From: a virus
IMG/VR virus record: IMGVR_UViG_3300024518_002131
Span: 1-22,808 of that record
Direction: 5' to 3' (one strand)
DNA: 22,808 bases
Below, one piece after another: positions 12,578 to 21,173 of the stretch. Numbering within the stretch: the first letter of the stretch is position 1; every line of letters starts with the position of its first letter. A program made the translations under genes and the position numbers. Under the pieces are notes generated by a model, which did no database searches, was not told where the DNA came from, and saw nothing but the letters and a program-made list of their open reading frames with translations.

Positions 12578-13140
12578 TGGCACTGGGCAGCACCGTGACG
12601 ATCGCCAATGGCAAAGTTCGACAGCCTGGCAAGAAGCCGCCAAAGAACGCATCGAAAGTAGGGGAAACGTCGGTCACGATCAACTACGACCGACTCACCG
12701 GGAGTATGCTTGCGAGGATGCTTGGAGTGGCGAACGCCACTCCTGGCAATTGGTTTCGTTCTGGCATGCCTCGCAATCTCGACACCAGCTACAGGCTCGC
12801 GGACGTGTTTCAGTGGCACAAGTCGCGGGTGTTCGGAAAGGGAGACCCGGTAGTCGATGACGTGGAGATGGTCCAATCTCCGGCGCTCGAGCGATACCGG
12901 GAAGAGCGAACCAAGCTGGCGCGAATCGAACGGCTTCGCAAAGAAGAATCCGTGATGTCGATCGCGGACGTTCGTCGCGGCTGCGAACTGATCGCCAAAG
13001 CGTTCCGTGAGGTCGGCGAGTTCGCGAAGCGGAACGCATCACAAGAGATGCTTGACATCATCAACGAAAGACTCGACGAGGCCGCACGCCATGCCGAAGC
13101 AGAATTCGGCGCAGATATTGACGGATCTCCTATTCGATAA
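12577..13140 (+). CDS. terminase small subunit, Nu1-like, 187 aa
   Basis: The start overlaps the preceding stop. After a basic N-terminal tail, residues about 40-85 form a winged-helix-type DNA-binding domain (TGSMLARMLGVANATPGNWFRSGMPR, then YRLADVFQWHKSRV), matching the pattern of lambda Nu1: domain, short linker, helical C-terminus. Residues about 105-180 are a long helical region rich in charged residues, as used for oligomerisation and binding of the large subunit. It should recognise the packaging site and recruit the large terminase encoded immediately downstream. The last 50 bases overlap the start of that gene. Confidence 0.75.
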   Translation: MALGSTVTIANGKVRQPGKKPPKNASKVGETSVTINYDRLTGSMLARMLGVANATPGNWFRSGMPRNLDTSYRLADVFQWHKSRVFGKGDPVVDDVEMVQSPALERYREERTKLARIERLRKEESVMSIADVRRGCELIAKAFREVGEFAKRNASQEMLDIINERLDEAARHAEAEFGADIDGSPIR

Positions 13141-15088
13141 GGCGCGGGTCAAACGAATCAGGACGATGCGTGAGTTCGCCGAACAAGACATCATCATCCC
13201 GGATGGACCGTATAAGGGATTGCGATTCAAGTGCGACCGACAGCCGTACTCTTCTCTGTGGTTCGACCAGGTCGGCAAATGGCGGCGGCACTTCGCGGTT
13301 GGTCCGACTCAATCGGGAAAGACCTTGACCTGCTTCGTAATCCCAACGATGTACCACTTGTTCGAGATCGAAGAGACCGTCATTTGTGGCGTGCCTACCG
13401 AAGAGATCGCGTCGGACAAGTGGCGAGAAGACTTCGAGCCGGCCATTCGCGCATCGCGATACGCTCGCTATCTCCCGGACAAAGGCGACGGTTCACGGGG
13501 TGGAATCCCCCGCTCGGTGGAGTTCAAGAACGGCTCCACGCTAAAGTTCATGACGGCAGGTGGTGGAGACAAGAAACGCGCCGCGTTCACGTCTCGCGTT
13601 CTGGTCGTGACCGAAACCGATGGATTCGACGAGGTAGGGCACAAATCACGCGAGGCCGACAAGTTCACGCAACTCGAAGGACGCTTGCGCGCGTTCACGC
13701 CGAAGACCGGATCGCCGTCGGTTCTCTACGCGGAATGCACCGTATCAGTAGAGGAGGGAAGGACGTGGAGAGAGTACACCAAAGGGTCATCATCGGTCAT
13801 CGTGAGGCCTTGTCCGCACTGCGACGCATGGGTCACTCCTGGCAGGGATAACGTCTTCGGGTATCAAGATGCAGAGGAAGAACAGGAAGCGTACGACTTA
13901 TCCGACTGGATATGTCCTGCTTGCGGTGAAGTGTGGAGCGAAGACGATCGCCACAAGGCCAACTCGTTGTCGAAGGTGGTCCACAAAGGGCAATCTGTCG
14001 ACAAGTGTGGAGCAGTCAAAGGAGAAACTCCAAGGACGCCTACGCTCGGTTTCCGCTGGACCGCTTTCGACAACGAGTTCATTACCGCTGGCGTCGTCGG
14101 AGCTGATGAATGGTTGGCCTCAAGGGCAGAGGATGAGGACAATGCCGAAAAGGAAATGCGTCAATTCGTTTGGGCGTTGCCGTACATCCCCGACAAGGAA
14201 GACATGACCAAACTGGACTACCAGACTATTTCCAGTCGCTACATCGGCATGCCGCCCAAGGGGATCGTGCCGGCCGATGCGTTGCACTTGGTCGCGGCGA
14301 TCGACTTGGGGAAGTACCTATGCCATTGGACGGTGGCCGCGTTTGGCGAAGGCGCGGCGCCTCATTTCGTCGAGTACGGGCGGGTCGAGGTTGCGTCTGA
14401 CGACGTAGGAGTTGAACGCGCGCTGGCTATCGCGTTGCGAGAATGGAAGGACGAGATCAGCGCAGGGTGGGAAGACGACGACGGGGACACCCATTTTCTG
14501 GAAATGACTTTGGTCGATGCCGGGTGGCAGCCTGAAGTGGCGTATGACTTCTGCTTGGATGCCGGGGGGCGGTTCCTTCCAGCCAAGGGGTTTGGGGCCA
14601 GCCAGGGGATGGCGAAGCACTACACGTCTCCTCGTTCAGTCGGGCAAAACATTCTCCGCAAGGGGCGAGAGTACGACATCCGCAAACTCAAGAGAGAGGC
14701 CGGCAAACGGCTCGTGAAGTTGGTCCACATCAACGTCGACCACTGGAAGAGTTGGCTCCATAGCCGGTTCTCGACGCCATTGGATCAGCCAGGCGCGGCG
14801 ACTGTCTACAAGGTCGCCAACAATCGCGAGCATCTATCGTTCGCCAAACATCTGACCTCTGAGCGGTTGACTCAGGACAGGGACGCGAGAAATCGAATGG
14901 TAGAGCGATGGGAACAAGTCAACAAAAAGAACCACTGGCTTGACGCCGGGCAGATGGCATGCGTTGCCGGCCACATCGTCGGCGCGAGGTTGGTTGGAGA
15001 AGCCACGGCGCCGGTAGTGAGGCGACGGCGTTCGAGCACGGTCATGGCGCCCGATGGTCGGGCATTCTTTGTAGGGGAGCGGGACTGA
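13091..15088 (+). CDS. terminase large subunit, GpA-like, 665 aa
   Basis: ATG 13091 was chosen because residues MPKQNSAQIL begin the family-like region. Upstream codons in this frame shadow the small terminase. The ATPase domain has a Walker A motif GPTQSGKT (about 71-78) and a Walker B-like VLVVTETDGFDE (about 170-181). A zinc-ribbon-like insertion has CPHC (241-244) and CPAC (275-278). The C-terminal nuclease domain begins near AIDLGKYLCHW (Asp405) and includes VDAGWQPEV (Asp476). Size and layout fit lambda gpA. It translocates DNA into the prohead and cuts the concatemer. Its stop overlaps the next start. Confidence 0.9.
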   Translation: MPKQNSAQILTDLLFDKARVKRIRTMREFAEQDIIIPDGPYKGLRFKCDRQPYSSLWFDQVGKWRRHFAVGPTQSGKTLTCFVIPTMYHLFEIEETVICGVPTEEIASDKWREDFEPAIRASRYARYLPDKGDGSRGGIPRSVEFKNGSTLKFMTAGGGDKKRAAFTSRVLVVTETDGFDEVGHKSREADKFTQLEGRLRAFTPKTGSPSVLYAECTVSVEEGRTWREYTKGSSSVIVRPCPHCDAWVTPGRDNVFGYQDAEEEQEAYDLSDWICPACGEVWSEDDRHKANSLSKVVHKGQSVDKCGAVKGETPRTPTLGFRWTAFDNEFITAGVVGADEWLASRAEDEDNAEKEMRQFVWALPYIPDKEDMTKLDYQTISSRYIGMPPKGIVPADALHLVAAIDLGKYLCHWTVAAFGEGAAPHFVEYGRVEVASDDVGVERALAIALREWKDEISAGWEDDDGDTHFLEMTLVDAGWQPEVAYDFCLDAGGRFLPAKGFGASQGMAKHYTSPRSVGQNILRKGREYDIRKLKREAGKRLVKLVHINVDHWKSWLHSRFSTPLDQPGAATVYKVANNREHLSFAKHLTSERLTQDRDARNRMVERWEQVNKKNHWLDAGQMACVAGHIVGARLVGEATAPVVRRRRSSTVMAPDGRAFFVGERD

Positions 15089-15384
15089 TGGCAAAAGCGA
15101 AACACGGAACTCCGGTATTGGACGATGACCTTGAAGATGAAGTGCCAGAGACGGTGCTCGCGCCCGCAAGGGAGATCCAGACGACCATCATCAATACGCC
15201 GATCGTGGAATTGCGCCCGAACGCGTATTGCCGGCAGCACGTCGAGATTCATCTTACCGGTGCGCAAGCGGAAACTCTGCGGCGGATTCATGACGCCCTT
15301 GAAGAACGTGGCGACATGCTTGATAACGGCAGGGCAGTGAGGTCTCCAGCCGACGCACTACGATGGATCATCGAGCAAGCGTAG
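15088..15384 (+). CDS. small conserved protein beside the terminase, 98 aa
   Basis: ATG 15088 overlaps the terminase stop (TGATG). The first 45 residues are acidic and disordered. The second half is a compact domain: CRQHVEIHLTGAQAETLRRIHDALEERGDML followed by NGRAVRSPADALRWIIEQ. This arrangement resembles a small recurrent phage protein near terminase genes (from memory), with a strand-helix-helix shape reminiscent of small DNA-binding folds. Function is unknown; a packaging accessory role is inference. Confidence 0.65.
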   Translation: MAKAKHGTPVLDDDLEDEVPETVLAPAREIQTTIINTPIVELRPNAYCRQHVEIHLTGAQAETLRRIHDALEERGDMLDNGRAVRSPADALRWIIEQA

Positions 15385-15442
15385 AGTTACAATCCGATTC
15401 GGATGGTGTTGACTGATGTAACGCCAGGCCCACAATGGGATT

Positions 15443-15739
15443 ATGGCACTAACGTCTGCAAGCACTGATGCGCAAGTCGAGGCCGCGTACGAAGACAACG
15501 CGGACTACGACACCACCAATTCCACGACCAAAGCCAAGGACTTCATCCAGGCGTCGCGGTTCAAGATGAATCGCATGGCCCAGGAAGTCCGGCACGGCGG
15601 CGCGTCGGTCCGCGACGAATACCTCAAATACGAACGCGCACTCAATGCGGCGACCGGTTGGCTCAAGACCAACGATACGTCGTTCGCCGGCGGTGCGTCC
15701 GGACTCGTCAAACACGTCAGCTTCGAGGACTTTCGATGA
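15443..15739 (+). CDS. small head protein in the gpW position, 98 aa
   Basis: Start ATG 15443 follows a weak GGGA. The first helix-rich half reads TSASTDAQVEAAYEDNADYDTT and SRFKMNRMAQEV. The second half is SVRDEYLKYERALNAATGWL. Its place between the large terminase and the portal matches lambda gene W, the head-tail joining protein, but it is longer than gpW (68 aa) and I see no definite gpW signature. The stop overlaps the portal start. Confidence 0.5.
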   Translation: MALTSASTDAQVEAAYEDNADYDTTNSTTKAKDFIQASRFKMNRMAQEVRHGGASVRDEYLKYERALNAATGWLKTNDTSFAGGASGLVKHVSFEDFR

Positions 15740-17391
15740 AGAATCGGAACGTCCCCGCGCCGAACGTCACGCTTTCGGAAGGTTTCGAGGGGATGCGGTC
15801 GGACTATACCGCCGCCAAACTCGGTCGCTTCCGACGCCGCAGAACCGGCATTTCGTCGATGGGGAGCGGAGCCGATTACCACTATCGGTCCGAGGCCGAC
15901 TTCCTTCGGATGCTTGAGTACGCGAGAGACATGGACCGGAACGACGCCGTCGTCGGGCAAACGGTCGACCGCGCAGTTGTGAACACGGTCCAAGACGGGA
16001 TCAAGGTCGACCCGAATACGGGCGACAAATCGCTCGACAAAGACCTGTCTGCACTGTGGAAGGATTGGGCCGAACACCCCGATCAATGCGACATCCAAGG
16101 AGAGATGGCGTTTTGCGATCTGGAGCGTTTGGCGTTGCGATCCACGATCGTTGATGGCGATATCATCGCGTTGTTGACCCGTTCGGGCCGCATCCAGATG
16201 ATCGAGGGTCACCGCGTTCGCACGCCTCGAAGCACTACGCGGAACGTCGTCCATGGCGTCCTTCTCGATCAGCTTCGCAACCACTTGGAATACTGGATCA
16301 CCAGGGAAGACATCGACCCGTTGAGGTCGGTCGCGAAGGTCTCGGAGATACGGCCATTCGCAACTCGCGACGACGATGGAAACCGCCAAGTCGCTCACGT
16401 CTACAACCCGAAGCGAGTGTCGCAAACTCGTGGCGTAACAGCGTTTGCGCCCATATTCGACACAATGGGGATGGGCGAAGACATCTTCTTTGCCAAGCTC
16501 GTTCAGCAGCAAATCGTGTCGTGCTTCGCGATCATCCGCGAAGTCGAGGAAGGCGCGACGGTGTCCGACGAGCAGCTTGGCGACCGAGAAACGGAGAGCC
16601 TGACAGGCGGAAGCGGCGTCCGGACGATTGATCAGATCTCTCCCGGCATGGATGTGACGGGTGACCCAGGCGAAAAGATCAAGGGATTCTCGCCGGGCGT
16701 TCCGAACGCGGAGTTCTTCGAGCACGCGAAGATGATCATGTCGCTGATCGGCGCCAACATCGGCATGCCGCTAGTGATGATGTTGATGGATGCGTCGGAG
16801 ACCAACTTCTCCGGCTACCGTGGCGCGGTGGATCAGGCTCGCTTGGGGTTCAAAGACAATCAGCGTTGGCTCGTTAGCCGCTTCCATCGGCCAGTCTATC
16901 TGTGGAAAGTACGCCAATGGATGAACGCCGATCCCTCGATGGCGGCGGCAGCCCTCCGTACTGGCGTCGACATGTTCGGTCACCGCTGGAATCCGCCGAC
17001 GTGGCCGTACATCGAGCCAAAGAAGGACGCGGAAGCCGACCTCGTACTCATGGCGAACGGCGTGAACTCCCGGCGTCGGGTGCATGCGTCGCGCGGCCGT
17101 GACGTTCGCGAAGTCGACATGGAGAACATCGAGGACAACAGCTTCGCGATCATCGAGGCCAAGAAGGTGGCGATGAAGATCAATGAAGCGTTCGATGACG
17201 GCCAACCGGTTCATTGGAATGAGATAGTGACTCTACCGTCGAGCAATGGTGGCGTTGCGATGGCGGCTCCGGTTCCAGACGAGGAAGACGAAGACGAAGA
17301 CGAAGACGAACAAGAGAACGAGGACCAGGGGAATCAAAATGGCGAACGAAACGGAACTCGAAATCGATCTCGGGCCGATTCTCGCTTTTGA
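15736..17391 (+). CDS. portal protein, lambda gpB-like family, 551 aa
   Basis: ATG 15736 overlaps the preceding stop. The frame extends further 5' but only over that gene. Family-like features include an N-terminal helical region with RDMDRNDAVVGQTVDRAVVNTVQDG, a core with LVQQQIVSCFAIIREV, and the segment EFFEHAKMIMSLIGANIGMPLVMMLMDASETNFSGYRGAVDQAR. That last stretch, with an N-F/S-S/G-x-R element, is characteristic of lambda-type portals. The C-terminus carries an acidic run (EEDEDEDEDEQENED) and a basic end. It forms the dodecameric DNA channel at one capsid vertex. Its last 53 bases overlap the protease gene. Confidence 0.9.
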   Translation: MKNRNVPAPNVTLSEGFEGMRSDYTAAKLGRFRRRRTGISSMGSGADYHYRSEADFLRMLEYARDMDRNDAVVGQTVDRAVVNTVQDGIKVDPNTGDKSLDKDLSALWKDWAEHPDQCDIQGEMAFCDLERLALRSTIVDGDIIALLTRSGRIQMIEGHRVRTPRSTTRNVVHGVLLDQLRNHLEYWITREDIDPLRSVAKVSEIRPFATRDDDGNRQVAHVYNPKRVSQTRGVTAFAPIFDTMGMGEDIFFAKLVQQQIVSCFAIIREVEEGATVSDEQLGDRETESLTGGSGVRTIDQISPGMDVTGDPGEKIKGFSPGVPNAEFFEHAKMIMSLIGANIGMPLVMMLMDASETNFSGYRGAVDQARLGFKDNQRWLVSRFHRPVYLWKVRQWMNADPSMAAAALRTGVDMFGHRWNPPTWPYIEPKKDAEADLVLMANGVNSRRRVHASRGRDVREVDMENIEDNSFAIIEAKKVAMKINEAFDDGQPVHWNEIVTLPSSNGGVAMAAPVPDEEDEDEDEDEQENEDQGNQNGERNGTRNRSRADSRF

Positions 17392-18682
17392 TCTGGATCT
17401 CTCGCAGTACTTCGGGCTGTGGGCAGTGGAGAGCCATCGATTCCTTGCGACGTTCGACCGCGTTGCGCGCATGGATCTGTTCTCACACGTGGCGGCGAAC
17501 ACTGCCGAGCCACAAGCATCGGCTCGCAAATCAGCAACGAAGATGGGCGACGATATCGCGGTGCTGGACATTCGCGGAACGATGACCAAGCGAGGGAGCA
17601 GTCTGGCGGGCGGAGGGATGATCGAGGTGCGCCAGCAACTTCGGCAAGCGATCGCCGACCCCGAAGTCGAGGGCATCTTGCTGCGGATCGATTCACCAGG
17701 AGGAACGGTATCTGGAACGGCCGATCTTGCGAACGACGTGTTCAAGGCGAATAAGCGGAAGCCCGTGTTGGCGTTCGCGGAAGACCTCGCAGCGTCGGCG
17801 GCGTTTTGGGTCGCTTCGCAAGCGGACGCGATCATCGCCAATACCGAGACCGCGATGGTCGGCTCTATCGGGACGTTCATCGGACTTCACGATCTATCCG
17901 GGGCGGCAGGCCAACAGGGAATCCGCCCGATCGTGATCAAGTCCGGTCAGTTCAAGGGCGCCGGATTCCCTGGAACGGAGATCACGACGGAGCAGGTTGC
18001 CGAGTGGCAGACGCTCGTCGACAAGACACAGACCCAGTTCACGTCGTCCGTAGCACGTGGGCGGGGGATGTCGGAATCCGCCGTTGCGGAACTGGCCGAT
18101 GGTCGGGTTCATATGGCGGCCGATGCCGTTGAGCTTGGCCTTGTGGATGGAATCGGGTCATTCGGTGACGTGGTGAGCGAGTTACGGACTCGCGCATCTT
18201 CTCGCCGAAATGGGAGAAAGGCAATCGCAATGAGCGAAGGAACGAAGACTGTGGAAGCCAACACCGCGACTCAGGCAGCGACGTTCGAGCAAATCAAGGC
18301 GGCCCTTCCGACTGCCGATGCCGATTTCATTTGTGCTCAATTGGGCGCGAAGACAACCATAGAGCAAGCCCAGTCCTCATGGATGGCGGCTTGCGAGAAG
18401 CGAGCTAGAGAAGCGGAAGCCACTTCGGAACTCGCGATCTCGGCCTTGGAATCCATGAAGTCCGCACCTGGCGTCGAGGAGTTGTCGGAATCGACCGCAA
18501 CCGACACCGACATGGGAGACATGCGGTCCGAATGGAACGCCAAGATCGATGCGCTCGTCAGCCAAGGGATGGCGCGGGCCAAGGCGGTTTCGGCAGTGGT
18601 CAAGAAACATCCGGATCTGCACCGTGGCTACGTGGCGATGATCAACGAAGAGAACAAGCGACCAACCGGGCGGTTCCGGTAG
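17339..18682 (+). CDS. S49-family head maturation protease with C-terminal scaffold domain, 447 aa
   Basis: ATG 17339 has AGGGG about 8-10 bases upstream and lies inside the portal gene's 3' end. Residues about 70-290 form an S49 (SppA/gpC-like) protease with DSPGG (118-122), the nucleophile Ser153 in DLAASAAFW, GSIG, and the general base Lys206 in KSGQFKGAG. The Ser-Lys spacing matches SppA-type enzymes. The C-terminal 150 residues are helical and Ala/Glu/Ser-rich, like the Nu3 scaffold part of lambda gpC. The enzyme would cut scaffold and portal during prohead maturation. Confidence 0.88.
   Translation: MANETELEIDLGPILAFDLDLSQYFGLWAVESHRFLATFDRVARMDLFSHVAANTAEPQASARKSATKMGDDIAVLDIRGTMTKRGSSLAGGGMIEVRQQLRQAIADPEVEGILLRIDSPGGTVSGTADLANDVFKANKRKPVLAFAEDLAASAAFWVASQADAIIANTETAMVGSIGTFIGLHDLSGAAGQQGIRPIVIKSGQFKGAGFPGTEITTEQVAEWQTLVDKTQTQFTSSVARGRGMSESAVAELADGRVHMAADAVELGLVDGIGSFGDVVSELRTRASSRRNGRKAIAMSEGTKTVEANTATQAATFEQIKAALPTADADFICAQLGAKTTIEQAQSSWMAACEKRAREAEATSELAISALESMKSAPGVEELSESTATDTDMGDMRSEWNAKIDALVSQGMARAKAVSAVVKKHPDLHRGYVAMINEENKRPTGRFR
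18230..18682 (+). CDS. nested in-frame scaffold protein, Nu3-like, 150 aa
   Basis: An internal ATG at 18230 is in the protease frame and is preceded by GGGAGAAAGG (18212-18221), a clear ribosome site with 8-nt spacing. It lies just after the end of the protease domain. The product (starting MSEGTKTVEANTATQ) is helical and ends in a basic tail (HPDLHRGYVAMINEENKRPTGRFR), which suits a scaffold that binds capsid protein. Lambda encodes its scaffold Nu3 in exactly this way within gene C. Confidence 0.65.
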   Translation: MSEGTKTVEANTATQAATFEQIKAALPTADADFICAQLGAKTTIEQAQSSWMAACEKRAREAEATSELAISALESMKSAPGVEELSESTATDTDMGDMRSEWNAKIDALVSQGMARAKAVSAVVKKHPDLHRGYVAMINEENKRPTGRFR

Positions 18683-18733
18683 GCTCTACGGCGTTTGTCT
18701 GGCAGTCGGTAATCACACCAGAAAGGCAAGATC

Positions 18734-19096
18734 ATGGCTCAGTTTGTCGATGGCCCAGCCCGCACTTTCACGGCGGGGGCCGCAATCCCGCAGCACGCCC
18801 GGGTCAAGCTCAGTTCCGGAGTGCTTGTCGTCGCGGTCGCTGGCACGACCGATGAAGTCCTGGAAATCGGCACCATGGAAAAAGAGAGTTTCGCGTCGGG
18901 CGATATCGTTGCGGTGCGTCTCCGTAGTGCGGCCGGTACTCACAAGATGATTGCGTCGGCTGCAATTGCGGAGGGCGTGGCCGTCTATGGAGCAGTCGAC
19001 GGCGAGATCGCCACAACGTCCAGCGGGGCGGCAATTGGCGTATCGATGGAAGCGGCTGGCGCTGACCAGGACATCATCGAAGTCCTGCGATTCTGA
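18734..19096 (+). CDS. head decoration/stabilisation protein, 120 aa
   Basis: AAAGG precedes ATG 18734. The protein is a compact all-beta sequence (AGAAIPQHARVKLSSGVLVVAVAGTTDEVLEIGTME, then SGDIVAVRLRSAAGTHKMIASAAIAEGVAVYGAVDGE). It has the repeated Gly-turn pattern of phage capsid cement proteins (gpD/DUF2190-like). It sits between the protease/scaffold and the major capsid gene, as lambda D does. It would bind the expanded capsid surface and resist internal pressure. Confidence 0.8.
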   Translation: MAQFVDGPARTFTAGAAIPQHARVKLSSGVLVVAVAGTTDEVLEIGTMEKESFASGDIVAVRLRSAAGTHKMIASAAIAEGVAVYGAVDGEIATTSSGAAIGVSMEAAGADQDIIEVLRF

Positions 19097-19146
19097 ACGT
19101 CAGCCCATGTGTTAGCAAATGAGAAAACGATAGGGAGATAAGACTC

Positions 19147-20118
19147 ATGCCGTCCCCAAGCACTTCACTGGCCACCTTGCGTCCCGACTTGGGCGCCTCG
19201 TTCATGGAGTTCGATGCCGCGATGGATGCGGAAGGCTACATCGCCACTCGCTGCCTCCCTGTGTTCAATACGATGAAGCAATCCGGACCGTTCGGGAAGA
19301 TCCCGGTCGAGCAATTGCTCAAAGAACGTGATACGGCACGGGCGCCAGGCGCGGCCTATAGCCGTAGCAAGTTCACGTTCACCACCGATACGTTCGCGTG
19401 CGAGGAGCACGGCGCCGAGGAACCGGTCGATGACCGGGAATCTCAGATGTACTCGGACTACTTCGACGCCGAGCAAATCTCCGCGATGCGGGCACGGTTC
19501 GACGTTCTACGGAGTGCCGAACAACGTGCGGCCGCGTTGCTGTTCAATGCGACGACTTGGGCCTCGCACACAACCGCGATCACCAATGAATGGGATGATA
19601 CGGCGAATGCTGTCCCGGTTACCGATGTCGAAGCGGCGGTTCAGTCGATCTACGCCGCGTCAGGGTTGTGGCCGAATGCGTTGATCATCAATCGCAAGGT
19701 CTTCCGCAACCTCCGGAACTGCGCGCAGATTATCGACCGGTCGAAGTCCCAAGGGTTCATGGACGTTCGCGCCGGAGCCATCAATGTGCAGCAGTTAGCA
19801 CAGGTGTTCGACCTGGACCAGATCATCGTCGCCGGCGGCACGAAGAATACCGGAGTCGAGGGCCAGACGGCCTCGCTCGCACCGATCTGGTCGAATGAGT
19901 ACGCGATGATCTGCAAGGTCGCGACTTCCAATGATATCCGCGAGGCTTGCGTAGGCCGCACGTTCCATTGGAGCCAGGACGGTTCGAGTATCGGCGGGAC
20001 CGTCGAGACCTACCGCGAGGAAAACGTGCGGTCGGATGTCGTACGGGTTCGTCACGATGTCGACGAAAAGGTCTTGTTCGTCGAGGCCGGCCACTTGCTC
20101 AGTAACGCAACCACGTAA
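19147..20118 (+). CDS. major capsid protein, lambda gpE-like (HK97 fold), 323 aa
   Basis: A GGGAG ribosome site lies before ATG 19147. The order (after D) and length (lambda E is 341 aa) fit. Features typical of gpE-type capsid proteins include an N-terminal GYIATRCLPVFNTMKQSGPFGKIPVEQLL and a central LRSAEQRAAALLFN with WDDTANAVPVTDVEAAVQSIY. Further on are LWPNALIINRKVFRNLRNC and a C-terminal WSQDGSSIGGTVETYREENVRSDVVRVRHDVDEKVLFVEAGHLL. It forms the hexamers and pentamers of the shell. Confidence 0.88.
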   Translation: MPSPSTSLATLRPDLGASFMEFDAAMDAEGYIATRCLPVFNTMKQSGPFGKIPVEQLLKERDTARAPGAAYSRSKFTFTTDTFACEEHGAEEPVDDRESQMYSDYFDAEQISAMRARFDVLRSAEQRAAALLFNATTWASHTTAITNEWDDTANAVPVTDVEAAVQSIYAASGLWPNALIINRKVFRNLRNCAQIIDRSKSQGFMDVRAGAINVQQLAQVFDLDQIIVAGGTKNTGVEGQTASLAPIWSNEYAMICKVATSNDIREACVGRTFHWSQDGSSIGGTVETYREENVRSDVVRVRHDVDEKVLFVEAGHLLSNATT

Positions 20119-20130
20119 CCGAGGGTGATA

Positions 20131-20322
20131 ATGGAAATCACACTTGTCGCTCGGCGTCCCATCGGACCAGAAATATCGGTCGGTGATACGATTGCCGAAG
20201 TGTCGCTGCCCAAAAATACGCCGATGTCCACGGTGTCGGATTGGTTTCGAGATGGCGTCATCGGCGAGAAACAGCCGGACCAAGCGGTTGCGGCCGGTGA
20301 CGCGGACGAGTTCAGTTTATGA
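20131..20322 (+). CDS. small protein in the gpFI position, 63 aa
   Basis: ATG 20131 has GAGGG five bases upstream. GTG 20125 is an alternative. It lies between the major capsid protein and the connector, where lambda FI is found, but it is half the size of FI and I see no sequence signature. The product is beta-rich (MEITLVARRPIGPEISVGDTIAEVSLP) with an acidic end and overlaps the next gene. Confidence 0.5.
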   Translation: MEITLVARRPIGPEISVGDTIAEVSLPKNTPMSTVSDWFRDGVIGEKQPDQAVAAGDADEFSL

Positions 20323-20693
20323 GCCGTCTGGATGCCACGTTTGCGCGTGTCGTTGGGATGCTTGAGCGTCATCTTGGGCAATCAGTCACCCATACGGACT
20401 TGCATGGCACGGCCACGGTCTATACGAGCGGTTTGGTAGATATCAACGAAATGCTCGGGGATACGCAAACCGACCGAGGCCGGGTAGCCAGACGCAAGGC
20501 GCTGATCCAGATTATGGCCGATGGGACGAAAGGACCATCCGCTGTCGTGGTGGGTGAAACCTTCACGGTCGGCAGCGACATCTGGGAAATCGAAGAGGCG
20601 CCAGACAAGTCGGGCGGCATGTGGGCACTGATCGTGGGCCAGACGAAACCAAAGGAACGGTCGGGACGAAACTACCGGGAAGAAAATGGGTAA
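20319..20693 (+). CDS. head-tail connector, gpFII-like, 124 aa
   Basis: ATG 20319 overlaps the upstream stop (ATGA). Its length is close to lambda FII (117 aa). A helical N-terminus (LDATFARVVGMLERHLGQ) is followed by beta strands (ATVYTSGLVDI, SAVVVGETFTVGSDIWEIEEAP, GGMWALIVGQ), consistent with the beta-barrel head-tail joining proteins. It should bind the portal/connector end of the DNA-filled head and offer a platform for the tail. Confidence 0.65.
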   Translation: MSRLDATFARVVGMLERHLGQSVTHTDLHGTATVYTSGLVDINEMLGDTQTDRGRVARRKALIQIMADGTKGPSAVVVGETFTVGSDIWEIEEAPDKSGGMWALIVGQTKPKERSGRNYREENG

Positions 20694-21173
20694 ATGGCTA
20701 CGACCACCACCCAGCTTGTCCAGGAAATCGTCGCAGGATCAACTACGTTCCAGGCGTGGGTGAGAGCATCCACTGCGGCCGAAGCAACCAAACGGGTCTT
20801 TCGGTACGCGGTTCCGGGTGCAGACGAGTCGGAGCTGGATGTAAACCACGGAATAGTCCGACCGTACTGCCTTGTCGAAGGGATTCGCAAATCGCGTAGC
20901 TCTCTGACCGGCGCGTTCGCAAGCGGTGACGCGTTCATCATGTTCGAGGCCGACGTGACCGACGAACAGAAGTTCGATCATGACGCGGCTATGGAGGCGT
21001 GGGAGATCAAGATGGACGCCATAGTCTCCGATATCATGGCACTGGGCCGGACAGGCGGATATCTGATGGTGAAGGATGTGGACGACTTGGAGATACCACA
21101 GAGAGAATCCGCGCCCAACCAACAAGACGCGCATATCAGCCAGCGGATGGTGTTAACGTGGGGGCCGAGGTAA
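20694..21173 (+). CDS. probable tail terminator (gpU position), 159 aa
   Basis: ATG 20694 directly follows the upstream stop. The sequence has an N-terminal helical region, a beta segment (VFRYAVPGADESELDVNHGIVRPYCLVEGIRKSRSS), a helix (DHDAAMEAWEIKMDAIVSDIMALG), and a final strand (GYLMVKDVDDLEIP). The alpha/beta layout and position between the connector and the Z-like gene fit a tail terminator or completion protein, with the order of the U and Z genes swapped relative to lambda. The assignment rests mainly on context. Confidence 0.5.
   Translation: MATTTTQLVQEIVAGSTTFQAWVRASTAAEATKRVFRYAVPGADESELDVNHGIVRPYCLVEGIRKSRSSLTGAFASGDAFIMFEADVTDEQKFDHDAAMEAWEIKMDAIVSDIMALGRTGGYLMVKDVDDLEIPQRESAPNQQDAHISQRMVLTWGPR

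Noticed and set aside
15409-15437. TTGACT as a possible -35 element before the gene at 15443
   Set aside because: No acceptable -10 element occurs at 16-18 nt spacing.
15505-16725. 406-aa open frame on the minus strand
   Set aside because: Shadow of the portal gene, which has clear family features.
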